Below the pieces are notes generated by a model. That model was not told the DNA's origin. It did not search any database and saw only the letters and a list, made by a program, of their open reading frames with translations. A stretch of 64,000 nucleotides of DNA from Owenia fusiformis (taxonomy: Eukaryota; Annelida; Polychaeta; Sabellida; Oweniidae): assembly GCA_903813345.2 (NCBI GenBank), contig CAIIXF020000002.1, positions 11,244,150-11,308,149 of the forward strand, read 5' to 3'. Made by a program: the position numbers and the translations under genes. This document shows, piece after piece, positions 1-13,261 of the stretch (the first letter of the stretch is position 1; each line of letters opens with the position of its first letter).

Positions 1-3000
1 TATTTACTTAGGTCTATGTACGGAATGTCAATTTTCGGACCAGCTGTACATCGCACTGGTAGCAGCGACTAGTTTGATATATTGTGTGACGTTTATGTAT
101 ATATTTTTACGTTTGCCAACGGAGGAATGCATCGATTAACTTCCATGTTAGGGGGATATATAATATCCAATTCGTCTTAAATCGCTTATGCAACTTGCGC
201 TCTTGATGAAATGTGAATTTTCCGACCAGTCGTACGTCACACTGGTACATGTCAGTCTTTTGCAATTTTGTGAGACGTTAAAGTATATATTTTGGAGTAT
301 GCTCTTGGATGGATTTAATGAATGATGTTCCCGTTCGTGATATATTTTATATCTAAATCGTCTTAAATCTATGATGCAGTTTGTGCTCTGGGGAGAAATG
401 TCAATTTTCGGACCAGTCGTACATAACGCTGGTAGCAGCATGATATTTGTTATTTAGTGAAATGTTTCAAGATACATTTTTACATTTGCCCTACCGAGAA
501 CTTGTTGATTGGTCATTCTATTCGTGAGATATTGAGTATCTAATTTTTCATAAAAGTCTGATTTCCTTTGGGCTATATACGGAATGTCAATTTTCGGACC
601 AGCTGTACATCGCACTGGTAGCAGCGACTAGTTTGATATATTGTGAGACGTTTATGTAAATATTTTTACGTTTGCCAAAGGAGGGATGTATCGATTGACT
701 TCTCTGTTAGGGAGATATTTAATATCCAATTTGTCTTAAATCGCTTATGCAATTTGCGCTCTTGACAAATGCCAATTTTCCGACCAGTCGTACATCACAC
801 TGGTACATGCCAGTCCATTGCAATTTTGTGAGACGTTTAAGTATATATTTTGGAGTATGTTCTTGAATGGATTTAATGAATGATGTTCCCGTTCGTGATA
901 TATTTTATATCTAAATCGTCTTAAATCTATGATGCAGTTTGTGCTCTGGGGGGAAATGTCAATTTTCGGACCAGTCGTACGTAACGCTGGTAGCAGCATG
1001 ATATTTGTTATTTAGTGAGATGTTTCAAGATACATTTTTACATTTGCCCTACCGAGAACTTGTTGATTGGTCATTCTATTCGTGAGATATTGAGTATCTA
1101 AGTTGTTATACAAGTCTGATTTACTTTGGGCTATATACGGAATGTCAATTTTCGGACCAGCTGTACATCGCACTGGTAGCAGCGACTAGTTTGATATATT
1201 GTGAGACGTTCATGTTTATATTTTTACGTTTGCCAAAGGAGGGATGTATCGATTGACTTCTCTGTTAGGGAGATATATAATATCCAATTTGTCTTAAATC
1301 GCTTATGCAATTTGCGCTCTTGACGAAATGTCAATTTTCCAACCAGTCGTACGTCACACTGGTACATGCCAGTCCCTTGCAATTTTGTGAGACGTTTAAG
1401 TATATATTTTGGAGTATGCTCTTGAATGGATTTAATGAATGATGTTCCCGTTCGTGATATATTTTATATCTTATTCGTCTTAAATCTATGATGCAGTTTG
1501 TGCTCAGGAAGAAATGTCAATTTTCGGACCAGTCGTACGTCACTCTGGTACATGCCAGTCCTTTGCAATTTTATGAGACGTTTAAGTATATTTTTTGGAG
1601 TATGCTCTTGAATGGATTTAATGAATGATGTTCCCGTTCGTGATATATTTTATATCTTATTCGTCTTAAATCTATGATGCCGTTTGTGCTCAGGAAGAAA
1701 TGTCAATTTTCGGACCAGTCGTACGTAACGCTGGTGGCAGCATGATATTTGTTATTTAATGAGATGTTTCAGGAGACATTTTTACATTTGCCCTACCGCG
1801 GACTTGTTGATTGGTCATTCTATCCGTGAGATATTGAGTATCTAATTTGTCATAAAAGTCTGATTTACTTTGGTCTATGTACGGAATGTCAATTTTCGGA
1901 CCAGCTGTACATCGCACTGGTAGCAGCGACTAGTTTGATATATTGTGAGACGTTTATGTATATATTTTTACGTTTGCCAACGGAGGAATGCATCGATTAA
2001 CTTCTCTGTTAGGGGGATATATAATATCCAATTCGTCTTAAATCGCTTATGCAATTTGCGCTCTTGATGAAATGTGAATTTTCCGACCAGTCGTACGTCA
2101 CACTGGTACATGTCAGTCTTTTGCAATTTTGTGAGACGTTAAAGTATATATTTTGGAGTATGCTCTTGGATGGATTTAATGAATGATGTTCCCGTTCGTG
2201 ATATATTTTATATATAAATCGTCTTAAATCTATGATGCAGTTTGTGCTCTGGGGGGAAATGTCAATTTTCGGACCAGTCGTACGTAACGCTGGTAGCAGC
2301 ATGATATTTGTTATTTAGTGAAATGTTTCAAGATACATTTTTACATTTGCCCTGCCGAGAACTTGTTGATTGGTCATTCTATTCGTGAGATATTGAGTAT
2401 CTAATTTGTCATAAAAGTCTGATTTACTTTGGGCTATATACGGAATGTCAATTTTCGGACCAGCTGTACATCGCACTGGTAGCAGCGACTAGTTTGATTT
2501 ATTGTGAGACGTTTATGTAAATATTTTTACGTTTGCCAAAGGAGGGATGTATCGATTGACTTCTCTGTTAGGGAGATATATAATATCCAATTTGTCTTAA
2601 ATCGCTTATGCAATTTGCGCTCTTGACAAATGTCAATTTTCCGACCAGTCGTACATCACACTGGTACATGCCAGTCCATTCAATTTTGTGAGACGTTTAA
2701 GTATATATTTTGGAGTATGTTCTTGAATGGATTTAATGAATGATGTTCCCGTTCGTGATATATTTTATATCTAAATCGTCTTAAATCTATGATGCAGTTT
2801 GTGCTCTGGGGGGAAATGTCAATTTTCGGACCAGTCGTACGTAACGCTGGTAGCAGCATGATATTTGTTATTTAGTGAGATGTTTCAAGATACATTTTTA
2901 CATTTGCCCTACCAAGAACTTGTTGGTGGTCTTTCTATTCGTGAGATATTGAGTATCTAATTTGTCTTACAAGTCTGAGTTACTTTTGGCTATGTATGGA

Positions 3001-6000
3001 ATGTCAATTTTCGGACCAGCTGTACATCGCATTGGTAGCAGCGACTAGTTAGATATATTGTGAGACGTTTATGTATATATTTTCACGTTTGCCAAAAGAG
3101 GGATGTATCGATTGACTTCTCTGTTAGGGGGATATATAATATCCAATTCGTCTCAAATCGCTTATGCAATTTGAGCTCTTGACGAAATGTCAATCTTTCG
3201 ACCAGTCGTACGTCACACTGGTACATGTCAGTCTTTTGCAATTTTGTGAGACGTTTAAATATATATTTGGAGTATGCTCTTGAATGGATTTAATGAATGA
3301 TGTTCCCGTTCGTGATATATTTTATATCTTATTCGTCTTAAATCTATGATGCAGTTTGTGCTCAGGAAGAAATGTCAATTTTCGGACCAGTCGTACGTAA
3401 CGCTGGTGGCAGCATGATATTTGTTATTTAATGAGATGTTTCAGGAGACATTTTTACATTTGCCCTACCGCGGACTTGTTGATTGGTCATTCTAATCGTG
3501 AGATATTGAGTATCTAATTTGTCATAAAAGTCTGATTTACTTTGGGCTATGTACGGAATGTCAATTTTCGGACCAGCTGTACATTGCACTGGTAGCAGCG
3601 ACTAGTTTGATATATTGTGAGACGTTTATGTATATTTTTTTACGTTTGCCAAAGGAGGGATGCATCGATTGACTTCTCTGTTAGGGGGATATATAATATC
3701 CAATTCGTCTTAAATCGCTTACGCATTTGAGCTCTTGACGAAATGTCAATTTTCCGACCAGTCGTACGTCACACTGGTACATGCCAGTCCTTTGCAATTT
3801 TGTGAGGCGTTTAGGTATATATTTTGGAGTATGCTCTTGAATGGATTGAATGAATGATGTTCCCGTTCGTAATATATTTTATATCTAAATCGTCTTAAAT
3901 CTATGATGCAGTTTGTGCTCTGGGGGAAATGTCAATTTTCGGACCAGTCGTACGTAACGCTGGTGGCAGCATGATATTTGTTAATTAGTGAGATGTTTCA
4001 TGGTACATTTTTAGATTTGCCCTACCGAGGACTTGTTGATTGGTCGTTCTATTCGTGATATATTGAGTATCTTATTTGTCATACAAGTCTGATTTACTTT
4101 GGGCTATGTACGGAATGTTAATTTTCGGACCAGCTGTACATCGCACTGGTAGCAGCGACTAGTTTGATATATTGTGAGACGTTTATGTATATATTTTTAC
4201 GTTTGCCAAAGGAGGGATGTATCGATTGACTTCTCTGTTAGGGGGATATATAATATCCAATTCGTCTTAAATCGCTTACGCAATTTGAGCTCTTGACGAA
4301 ATTTCAATTTTCCGACCAGTCGTACGTCACACTGATACATGCCAGTCCTTTGCAATTTTGTGAGGCGTTTGAGTATATATTTTGGAGTGTGCTCTTGAAT
4401 GGATTGAATGAATGATGTTCCCGTTCGTGATATATTTTATATCTAAATCGTCTTAAATCTATGATGCAGTTTGTGCTCTGGGGGGAAATGTCAATTTTCG
4501 GACCAGTCGTACGTAACGCTGGTAGCAGCATGATATTTGTTATTTAGTGAGATGTTTCAAGATACATTTTTACATTTGCCCTACCGAGAACTTGTTGATT
4601 GGTCATTCTATTCGTGAGATATTGAGTATCTAAGTTGTTATACAAGTCTGATTTACTTTGGGCTATATACGGAATGTCAATTTTCGGACCAGCTGTACAT
4701 CGCACTGGTAGCAGCGACTAGTTTGATATATTGTGAGACGTTCATGTATATATTTTTACGTTTGCCAAAGGAGGGATGTATCGATTGACTTCTCTGTTAG
4801 GGAGATATATAATATCCAATTTGTCTTAAATCGCTTATGCAATTTGCGCTCTTGACGAAATGTCAATTTTCCGACCAGTCGTACGTCACACTGGTACATG
4901 CCAGTCCCTTGCAATTTTGTGAGACGTTTAAGTATATATTTTGGAGTATGCTCTTGAATGGATTTAATGAATGATGTTCCCGTTCGTGATATATTTTATA
5001 TCTTATTCGTCTTAAATCTATGATGCAGTTTGTGCTCAGGAAGAAATGTCAATTTTCGGACCAGTCGTACGTCACTCTGGTACATGCCAGTCCTTTGCAA
5101 TTTTGTGAGACGTTTAAGTATATATTTTGGAGTATGCTCTTGAATGGATTTAATGAATGATGTTCCCGTTCGTGATATATTTTATATCTTATTCGTCTTA
5201 AATCTATGATGCAGTTTGTGCTAAGGAAGAAATGTCAATTTTCGGACCAGTCGTACGTAACGCTGGTGGCAGCATGATATTTGTTATAAAGTGAGATGTT
5301 TAAGGATACATTTTTACATTTGCCCTACCGAGGACTTGTTGATTGGTCATTCTATTCGTGAGATATTGAGTATCTAATTTGTCATGCAAGTCTGATTTAC
5401 TTTGATCTATGTACGGAATGTCAATTTCCGGACCAGCTGTACATCGCACTGGTAGCAGCGACTAGTTTGATATATTGTGAGACCTTTATGTATATATTTT
5501 TACGTTTGCCAACGGAGGGATGCATCGATTAACTTCTCTGTTAGGGGGATATATAATATCCAATTCGTCTTAAATCGCTTATGCAATTTGCGCTCTTGAT
5601 GAAATGTGAATTTTCCGACCAGTCGTACGTCACACTGGTACATGCCAGTCCTTTGCAATTTTGTGACACGTTTAAATATATATTTTGGAGTATGCTCTTG
5701 GATTGATTTAATGAATGATGTTCCCGTTCGTGATATATTTTATATCTTATTCGTCTTAAATCTATGATGCAATTTGCGCTCTTGACGAAATGTCAATTTT
5801 CCGACCAGTCGTACGTCACACTGGTACATGCCAGTCCTTTGCAATTTTGTGAGACGCTTAAGTATATATTTGGAGTATGCTCTTGAATGGATTTAATGAA
5901 TGATGTTCCCGTTCGTGATATATTTTATATCTTATTCGTCTTAAATCTATGATACAGTTTGTGCTCAGGAAGAAATGTCAATTTTCGGACCAGTCGTACG

Positions 6001-9000
6001 TAACGCTGGTGGCAGCATGATATTTGTTATTTAATTAAATGTTTCAGGAGACATTTTTACATTTGCCCTACCGCGGACTTGTTGATTGGTCATTCTATCC
6101 GTGAGATATTGAGTATCTAATTTGTCATAAAAGTCTGATTTACTTTGGTCTATGTACGGAATGTCAATTTTCGGACCAGCTGTACATTGCACTGGTAGCA
6201 GCGACTAGTTTGATATATTGTGAGACGTTTATGTATATATTTTTACGTTTGCCAACGGAGGAATGCATCGATTAACTTCTCTGTTAGGGGGATATATAAT
6301 ATCCAATTCGTCTTAAATCGCTTATGCAATTTGCGCTCTTGATGAAATGTGAATTTTCCGACCAGTCGTACGTCACACTGGTACATGTCAGTCTTTTGCA
6401 ATTTTGTGAGACGTTTAAGTATATATTTGGAGTATGCTCTTGAATGGATTTAATGAATGATGTTCCCGTTCGTGATATATTTTATATCTTATTCGTCTTA
6501 AATCTATGATGCAGTTTGTGCTCAGGAAGAAATGTCAATTTTCGGACCAGTCGTACGTAACGCTGGTGGCAGCATGATATTTGTTATTTAATGAGATGTT
6601 TCAGGAGACATTTTTACATTTGCCCTACCGCGGACTTGTTGATTGGTCATTCTATTCGTGAGATATTGAGTATCTAATTTGTCATAAAAGTCTGATTTAC
6701 TTTGGGCTATGTACGGAATGTCAATTTTCGGACCAGCTGTACATCGCACTGGTAGCAGCGACTAGTTTGATATATTGTGAGACGTTTATGTATATATTTT
6801 TACGTTTGCCAAAGGAGGGATGCATCGATTGACTTCTCTGTTAGGGGGATATATAATATCCAATTCGTCTTAAATCGCTTACGCATTTGAGCTCTTGACG
6901 AAATGTCAATTTTCCGACCAGTCGTACGTCACACTGGTACATGCCAGTCCTTTGCAATTTTATGAGGCGTTTAGGTATATATTTTGGAGTATGCTCTTGA
7001 ATGGATTGAATGAATGATGTTCCCGTTCGTAATATATTTTATATCTAAATCGTCTTAAATCTATGATGCAGTTTGTGCTCTGGGGGAAATGTCAATTTTC
7101 GGACCAGTCGTACGTAACGCTGGTGGCAGCATGATATTTGTTAATTAGTGAAATGTTTCAGGATACATTTTTAGATTTGCCCTACCGAGGACTTGTTGAT
7201 TGGTCATTCTATTCGTGATATATTGAGTATCTTATGTGTCATACAAGTCTGATTTACTTTGGGCTATGTACGGAATGTTAATTTTCGGACCAGCTGTACA
7301 TCGCACTGGTAGCAGCGACTAGTTTGATATATTGTGAGACGTTTATGTATATATTTTTACGTTTGCCAAAGGAGGGATGTATCGATTGACTTCTCTGTTA
7401 GGGGGATATATAATATCCAATTCGTCTTAAATCGCTTACTCAATTTGAGCTCTTGACGAAATTTCAATTTTCCGACCAGTCGTACGTCACACTGGTACAT
7501 GCCAGTCCTTTGCAATTTTGTGAGGCGTTTAAGTATATATTTTGGAGTATGCTCTTGAATGGATTGAATGAATGATGTTCCCGTTCGTGATATATTTTAT
7601 ATCTAAATCGTCTTAAATCTATGATGCAGTTTGTGCTCTGGGGGAAATGTCAATTTTCTGACCAGTCGTACGTAACGCTGGTGGCAGCATGATATTTGTT
7701 AATTAGTGAGATGTTTCAGGATACATTTTTACATTTGCCCTACCAAGGACTTGTTGATTGGTCATTCTATACGTGAGATATTGAGTATCTTATTTGTCAT
7801 ACAAGTCTGATTTACTTTGGGCTATGTACGGAATGTCAATTTTCGGACCAGCTGTACATCGCACTGGTAGCAGCGACTAGTTTGATATATTGTGAGACGT
7901 TTATGTATATATTTGGAGTATGCTCTTGAATGGTTTTAATGAATGATGTTCCCGTTCGTGATATATTTTATATCTTATTTGTCTTAAATCTACGATGCAG
8001 TTTGTGCTCAGAGAGAAATGTCAATTTTCGCACCAGTCGTACGTAACGCTGGTGGCAGCATGATATTTGTTATTTAATGAGATGTTTCAGGAGACATTTC
8101 TACATTTGCCCTACCGAGGACTTGTTGATTGGTCATTCTATTCGTGAGATATTGAGTATCTAATTTGTCATAGAAGTCTGATTTACTTTGGGCTATGTAC
8201 GGAATGTCAATTTTCGGACCAGCTGTACATCGCACTGGTAGCAGCGACTAGTTTGATATATTGTGAGACGTTTATGTATATATTTTTACGTTTGCCAACG
8301 GAGGGATGCATCGATTAACTTCTCTGTTAGGGGGATATATAATATCCAATTCGTCTTAAATCGCTTATGCAATTTGCGCTCTTGATGAAATGTGAATTTT
8401 CTGACCAGTCGTACGTCACACTGGTACAAGCCAGTCCTTTGCAATTTTGTTACACGTTTAAATATATATTTTGGAGTATGCTCTTGGATGGATTTAATGA
8501 ATGATGTTCCCGTTCGTGATATATTTTATATCTTATTCGTCTTAAATCTGTGATGCAATTTGCGCTCTTGACGAAATGTCAATTTTCCGACCAGTCGTAC
8601 GTCACACTGGTACATGCCAGTCCTTTGCAATTTTGTGAGACGTTTAAGTATATATTTGGAGTATGCTCTTGAATGGATTTAATGAATGATGTTCCCGTTC
8701 GTGATATATTTTATATCTTATTCGTCTTAAATCTATGATGCAGTTTGTGCTCAGGAAGAAATGTCAATTTTCGGACCAGTCGTACGTAACGCTGGTGGCA
8801 GCATGATATTTGTTATTTAATGAGATGTTTCAGGAGACATTTTTACATTTGCCCTACCGAGGACTTGTTGATTGGTCATTCTATTCGTGAGGTATTGAGT
8901 ATCTAATTTGTCATACAAGTCTGATTTACTTTGATCTATGTACGGAATGTCAATTTCCGGACCAGCTGTACATCGCACTGGTAGCAGCGACTAGTTTGAT

Positions 9001-9846
9001 ATATTGTGAAACCTTTATGTATATATTTTTACGTTTGCCAACGGAGGGATGCATCGATTAACTTCTCTGTTAGGGGGATATATAATATCCAATTCGTCTT
9101 AAATCGCTTATGCAATTTGCGCTCTTGATGAAATGTGAATTTTCCGACCAGTCGTACGTCACACTGGTACATGCCAGTCCTTTGCAATTTTGTGACACGT
9201 TTAAATATATATTTTGGAGTATGCTCTTGGATTGATTTAATGAATGATGTTCCCGTTCGTGATATATTTTATATCTTATTCGTCTTAAATCTATGATGCA
9301 GTTTGTGCTCAGGAAGAAATGTCAATTTTCGGACCAGTCGTACGTAACGCTGGTGGCAGCATGATATTTGTTATAAAGTGAGATGTTTCAGGAGACATTT
9401 TTACATTTGCCCTACCGAGGACTTGTTGATTGGTCATTCTATTCGTGAGGTATTGAGTATATAATTTGTCATACAAGTCTGATTTACTTTGATCTATGTA
9501 CGGAATGTCAATTTCCGGACCAGCTGTACATCGCACTGGTAGCAGCGACTAGTTTGATATATTGTGAAACCTTTATGTATATATTTTTACGTTTGCCAAC
9601 GGAGGGATGCATCGATTAACTTCTCTGTTAGGGGGATATATAATATCCAATTCGTCTTAAATCGCTTATGCAATTTGCGCTCTTGATGAAATGTGAATTT
9701 TCCGACCAGTCGTACGTCACACTGGTACATGCCAGTCCTTTGCAATTTTGTGACACGTTTAAATATATATTTTGGAGTATGCTCTTTGATTGATTTAATG
9801 AATGATGTTCCTGTTCGTGATATATTTTATATCTTATTCGTCTTAA
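1..9846 (+). repeat. Satellite A array, block 1 (186-bp monomer, trimeric higher-order repeat)
   Basis: Continuous tandem array of about 186-bp monomers of three types in the order M1-M2-M3, with a repeat period near 558 bp. All monomers share a core reading AATGTCAATTTTC followed by GGACCAG or CGACCAG. M1 continues CTGTACATCGCACTGG, M2 TCGTACGTCACACTGG, M3 TCGTACGTAACGCTGG. Order is disturbed locally by chimeric monomers (for example M3/M2 hybrids near 1510-1560 and 5045-5095, and an M1/M2 fusion near 7907). Variants are shared over about 3.16 kb (3280-4560 resembles 6440-7700), showing repeated unequal exchange. The last 4 bases (TTAA) are the duplicated target of the next element. Open frames of 75-100 codons here are satellite phases, not genes. 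No known satellite family was recognised; a centromeric or heterochromatic role is inference. Confidence 0.95.
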
Positions 9847-10389
9847 AGGGTTCCGATAAGCTTCCCGTATAAAAACAATATGGCGGCTCCTGGATCAGTC
9901 CATTTTTAAGAAATAAGGGGAGTTCTGTAAAATCCAGTTTAAATTGTCTTTGAGATAAAGTAATCCGTTTATAATGATTTTGAAAACATTATCCATAGAG
10001 TGATAGAGTTCGAAGAATATGTACAACAGCCAATATAAATCCTTGTATTAGAACTGCTTTGTTTCATTTGTAGAATATTTCATATGCCAAGCTGTGTGCT
10101 ATTACGTTATGGGGAAATTTAGATGTCAATTTTTCCTTATTATACACAAATATAAGATCCTGAAACTCCACCCATAAATGTGGAATTGATTTGTCAAAAT
10201 AAAAATCACCCTTTTATAAATGCGTGACGATCTATAATATACTTATGCTATATAACAGTTAGAGGTGTTGACACAACGACCTCGAGCCTGTGAACCCTTG
10301 AGTATTATTCCGGGATCGGGCCTTTTATACTAAACGGTGAGCAACACCAGAAACGAGCGTTCGATTTGCTAAACGATATGCGTCACCCT
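9847..10389. mobile_element. 543-bp non-autonomous element with TTAA target duplication
   Basis: The satellite phrase GTCTTAAATCTATG is split here. Left flank is GTC-TTAA, right flank TTAA-ATCTATG, and removing the insert restores the satellite exactly. The insert starts AGGGTTCC and ends GTCACCCT, so the terminal inverted repeat is only AGGGT/ACCCT. TTAA target duplication is characteristic of piggyBac-type and Kolobok-type DNA transposons. No transposase frame is present, so it would be a deletion derivative moved in trans. The body is non-satellite sequence with no recognised gene. Family assignment is uncertain because the inverted repeat is so short. Confidence 0.8.
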
Positions 10390-11891
10390 TTAAATCTATG
10401 ATGCAATTTGCGCTCTTGACGAAATGTCAATTTTCCGACCAGTCGTACGTCACACTGGTACATGCCAGTCCTTTGCAATTTTGTGAGACGCTTAAGTATA
10501 TATTTGGAGTATGCTCTTGAATGGATTTAATGAATGATGTTCCCGTTCGTGATATATTTTATATCTTATTCGTCTTAAATCTATGATGCAGTTTGTGCTC
10601 AGGAAGAAATGTCAATTTTCGGACCAGTCGTACGTAACGCTGGTGGCAGCATGATATTTGTTATTTAATGAGATGTTTCAGGAGACATTTTTACATTTGC
10701 CCTACCGCGGACTTGTTGATTGGTCATTCTATCCGTGAGATATGAGTATTTAATTTGTCATAAAAGTCTGATTTACTTTGGTCTATGTACGGAATGTCAA
10801 TTTTCGGACCAGCTGTACATCGCACTGGTAGCAGCGACTAGTTTGATATATTGTGAGACGTTTATGTATATATTTTTACGTTTGCCAACGGAGGAATGCA
10901 TCGATTAACTTCTCTGTTAGGGGGAATATCCAATTCGTCTTAAATCGCTTATGCAATTTGCGCTCTTGATGAAATGTGAATTTTCCGACCAGTCGTACGT
11001 CACACTGGTACATGTCAGTCTTTTGCAATTTTGTGAGACGTTAAAGTATATATTTTGGAGTATGCTCTTGGATGGATTTAATGAATGATGTTCCCGTTCG
11101 TGATATATTTTATATCTAAATCGTCTTAAATCTATGATGCAGTTTGTGCTCTGGGGGGAAATGTCAATTTTCGGACCAGTCGTACGTAACGCTGGTAGCA
11201 GCATGATATTTGTTATTTAGTGAAATGTTTCAAGATACATTTTTACATTTGCCCTACCGAGAACTTGTTGATTGGTCATTCTGTTCGTGAGATATTGAGT
11301 ATCTAATTTGTCATAATAGTCTGATTTACTTTGGGCTATATACGGAATGTCAATTTTCGGACCAGCTGTACATCGCACTGGCAGCAGCGACTAGTTTGAT
11401 TTATTGTGAGACGTTTATGTAAATATTTTTACGTTTGCCAAAGGAGGGATGTATCGATTGACTTCTCTGTTAGGGAGATATATAATATCCAATTTGTCTT
11501 AAATCGCTTATGCAATTTGCGCTCTTGACAAATGTCAATTTTCCGACCAGTCGTACATCACACTGGTACATGCCAGTCCATTGCAATTTTGTGAGACGTT
11601 TATGTATATATTTTGGAGTATGTTCTTGAATGGATTTAATGAATGATGTTCCCGTTCGTGATATATTTTATATCTAAATCGTCTTAAATCTATGATGCAG
11701 TTTGTGCTCTGGGGGGAAATGTCAATTTTCGGACCAGTCGTACGTAACGCTGGTAGCAGCATGATATTTGTTATTTTGTGAGATGTTTCAAGATACATTT
11801 TTACATTTGCCCTACCGAGAACTTGTTGATTGGTCATTCTATTCGTGAGATATTGAGTATCTTATTTGTTATACAAGTCTGATTTACTTTG
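10390..11891 (+). repeat. Satellite A array, block 1 continued
   Basis: Same M1-M2-M3 trimeric satellite in the same orientation, resuming in phase immediately after the TTAA element. Variants match earlier parts of the block: the segment around 10917-11204 is nearly the same as 2009-2302 and 148-441. It ends at the TTTG duplicated by the large 13.1-kb element. Confidence 0.95.
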
Positions 11892-12884
11892 AACAGGATC
11901 TTAAGAGGTTCTGGACAAATCATTTGATTCTGGACTTGTCATATATTTTTTTCAACGAAATCACATCCAAGGGTTGAATTTTTATTAGCTATTTAGAGAG
12001 TGAGTCCTGCCTAGTATTAATTTCAATAAAAAAAGTTAAAATAGAACCCTATTTGAGAGTCAATCTAATACTTACATTACATTGATAAATTAAGGCAAAT
12101 CCTGAAATATTTTTAAAGTGCATTTTTTTATGAAATATTATCCAGCAAGTATTTAAATGAAACGGTCTTATTTAAATACAAATCATAACATGATGATATT
12201 TTTCATGAAACATTTTTCAATGAAACTCAATTGAAGGGTCAAGATAAAACGAGCTAATTTAGGTGAAAACCCTTACATGATGATGTGTTTTCATAACTTC
12301 TTTCATAAAATTCCATCAAGGGGTGAAGATAAAATGATCGAATTTAAGTGATTTAAGGATCACGAGAATATGTTTTCTTTGATATTTTCTATGAAATCCC
12401 ATCCAATGGTCAAGGTAAAATTTTGATTTTGATTTTGATTTGGTCACGTGTTCGAAAGATCCATATAAGGCCCATAGAACCATATAGGAACGTCATTTTG
12501 AATGTCATGTGATAGATCCATATAAGGCTTTTAGAACCATTTATGGAAAGATGAGGGGAAGCCCCTGACACCTGTTTCACGATTTTTATGCACTTCATTA
12601 TTGTACCGAAGTTTGCCGATTCGATTCGTCGTATTTCGGAATCCTGGTGACAATTTTATACTCCATTGGAGTATTTTTGACCTACTTCTTATGACGGAAA
12701 TTCCCGAACCTTGTTCGGATTAATCCGGATTTTCTGACCTACTTTATCTACCGAGATTTCACGAGTTAACATTCGTCTCATTCCGGAATCCTGGTGACAA
12801 TTTTATACTCCATTGGAGTATTTTTGATCTACTTTTTCTGGATTTTGCCCTACTTATTATATCTTGACAACAAGCAAATCAAAA

Positions 12885-12980
12885 AGTTCGACATGAACGG
12901 GTCTCGATCAACTAACCTAGACAATGGAAGCCAGGCACGCTAACCATGAGGCCAACGAGCTATCGATATGAAAGAACAAA
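12885..12980 (-). other. tRNA-like (SINE-head-like) module in the left arm
   Basis: Minus strand reads GCTCGTTGGCCTCATGGTTAG, an A-box-like start, and about 45 bases later GATCGAGACCCG, a B-box-like element. Spacing suits a tRNA-derived Pol III promoter as in a SINE head. The acceptor ends do not pair clearly, so this is not a functional tRNA. The same module lies in the other arm. Confidence 0.4.
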
Positions 12981-13074
12981 AGTATTATATATTTATACCG
13001 AGCGCCAATTTAAAATGATCCTCACTTTTGTCTCCACTTAAATACGACTCGTCAGTTGTATCCAGAATAGTAGA

Positions 13075-13131
13075 ACGCCTATGGCGCTAGTGAATAACCA
13101 AGTCCCAGGTGAGTGGTTCGTATCCCTCCGT
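13075..13131 (+). other. Second tRNA-like module in the left arm
   Basis: Plus strand reads TGGCGCTAGTG (A-box-like), then about 30 bases later GTGGTTCGTATCCC, a good match to a tRNA B box. It lies in opposite orientation to the module at 12885-12980, about 95 bp away. The neighbouring text AAATACGACTCGTCAG recurs as AAATACAACTCGTCAG near 20505 in the element interior, so it may be the end of another dispersed family. Confidence 0.35.
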
Positions 13132-13261
13132 GATATACTATTTTTGTTTTATTAAATACGACAGAAAGGAGCAAGGTGTAGGTTGAAAACAAGACGTTAG
13201 TTTGTTTCAAAACAGTTTGGAAACATTAATCTCTGATAATTTAAGGTTTTCCACTCCTGAA

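Larger units (their letters stand above)
11892..13235 (+). repeat. Left terminal inverted arm of the 13.1-kb element
   Basis: Pairs with 23686-25021 in inverted orientation along its whole length, ending at CATTAATCTCTG. It contains a duplicated module reading GGTGACAATTTTATACTCC then ATTGGAGTATTTTTGA (near 12640-12690 and 12787-12831). The ACTCCATTGGAGT core is palindromic. One copy here reads CATTCCGGAATCCTGGTGAC, where the other arm has CATTCCGGGTGAC, a small indel that shows the arms are not perfectly homogenised. A 62-codon open frame (12410-12598, minus) is identical in the two arms only because the arms are copies; it resembles no family I know. Confidence 0.9.

Noticed and set aside
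148-11837. Repeated 75-100 codon minus-strand frames (with shared LPALRTTGPKIDIS word) in satellite A, and similar frames in blocks 2 and 3
   Set aside because: The monomer (186 bp) and trimer (558 bp) are multiples of three, so a chance open frame recurs in phase. The frames start and stop within satellite text and vary in length with random stops, and no domain is visible.
12410-12598. 62-codon frame identical at 12410-12598 (minus) and 24316-24504 (plus)
   Set aside because: Identity follows from the inverted arms being copies. It is short, ends in a low-complexity Ile/Lys run, and resembles no known protein.
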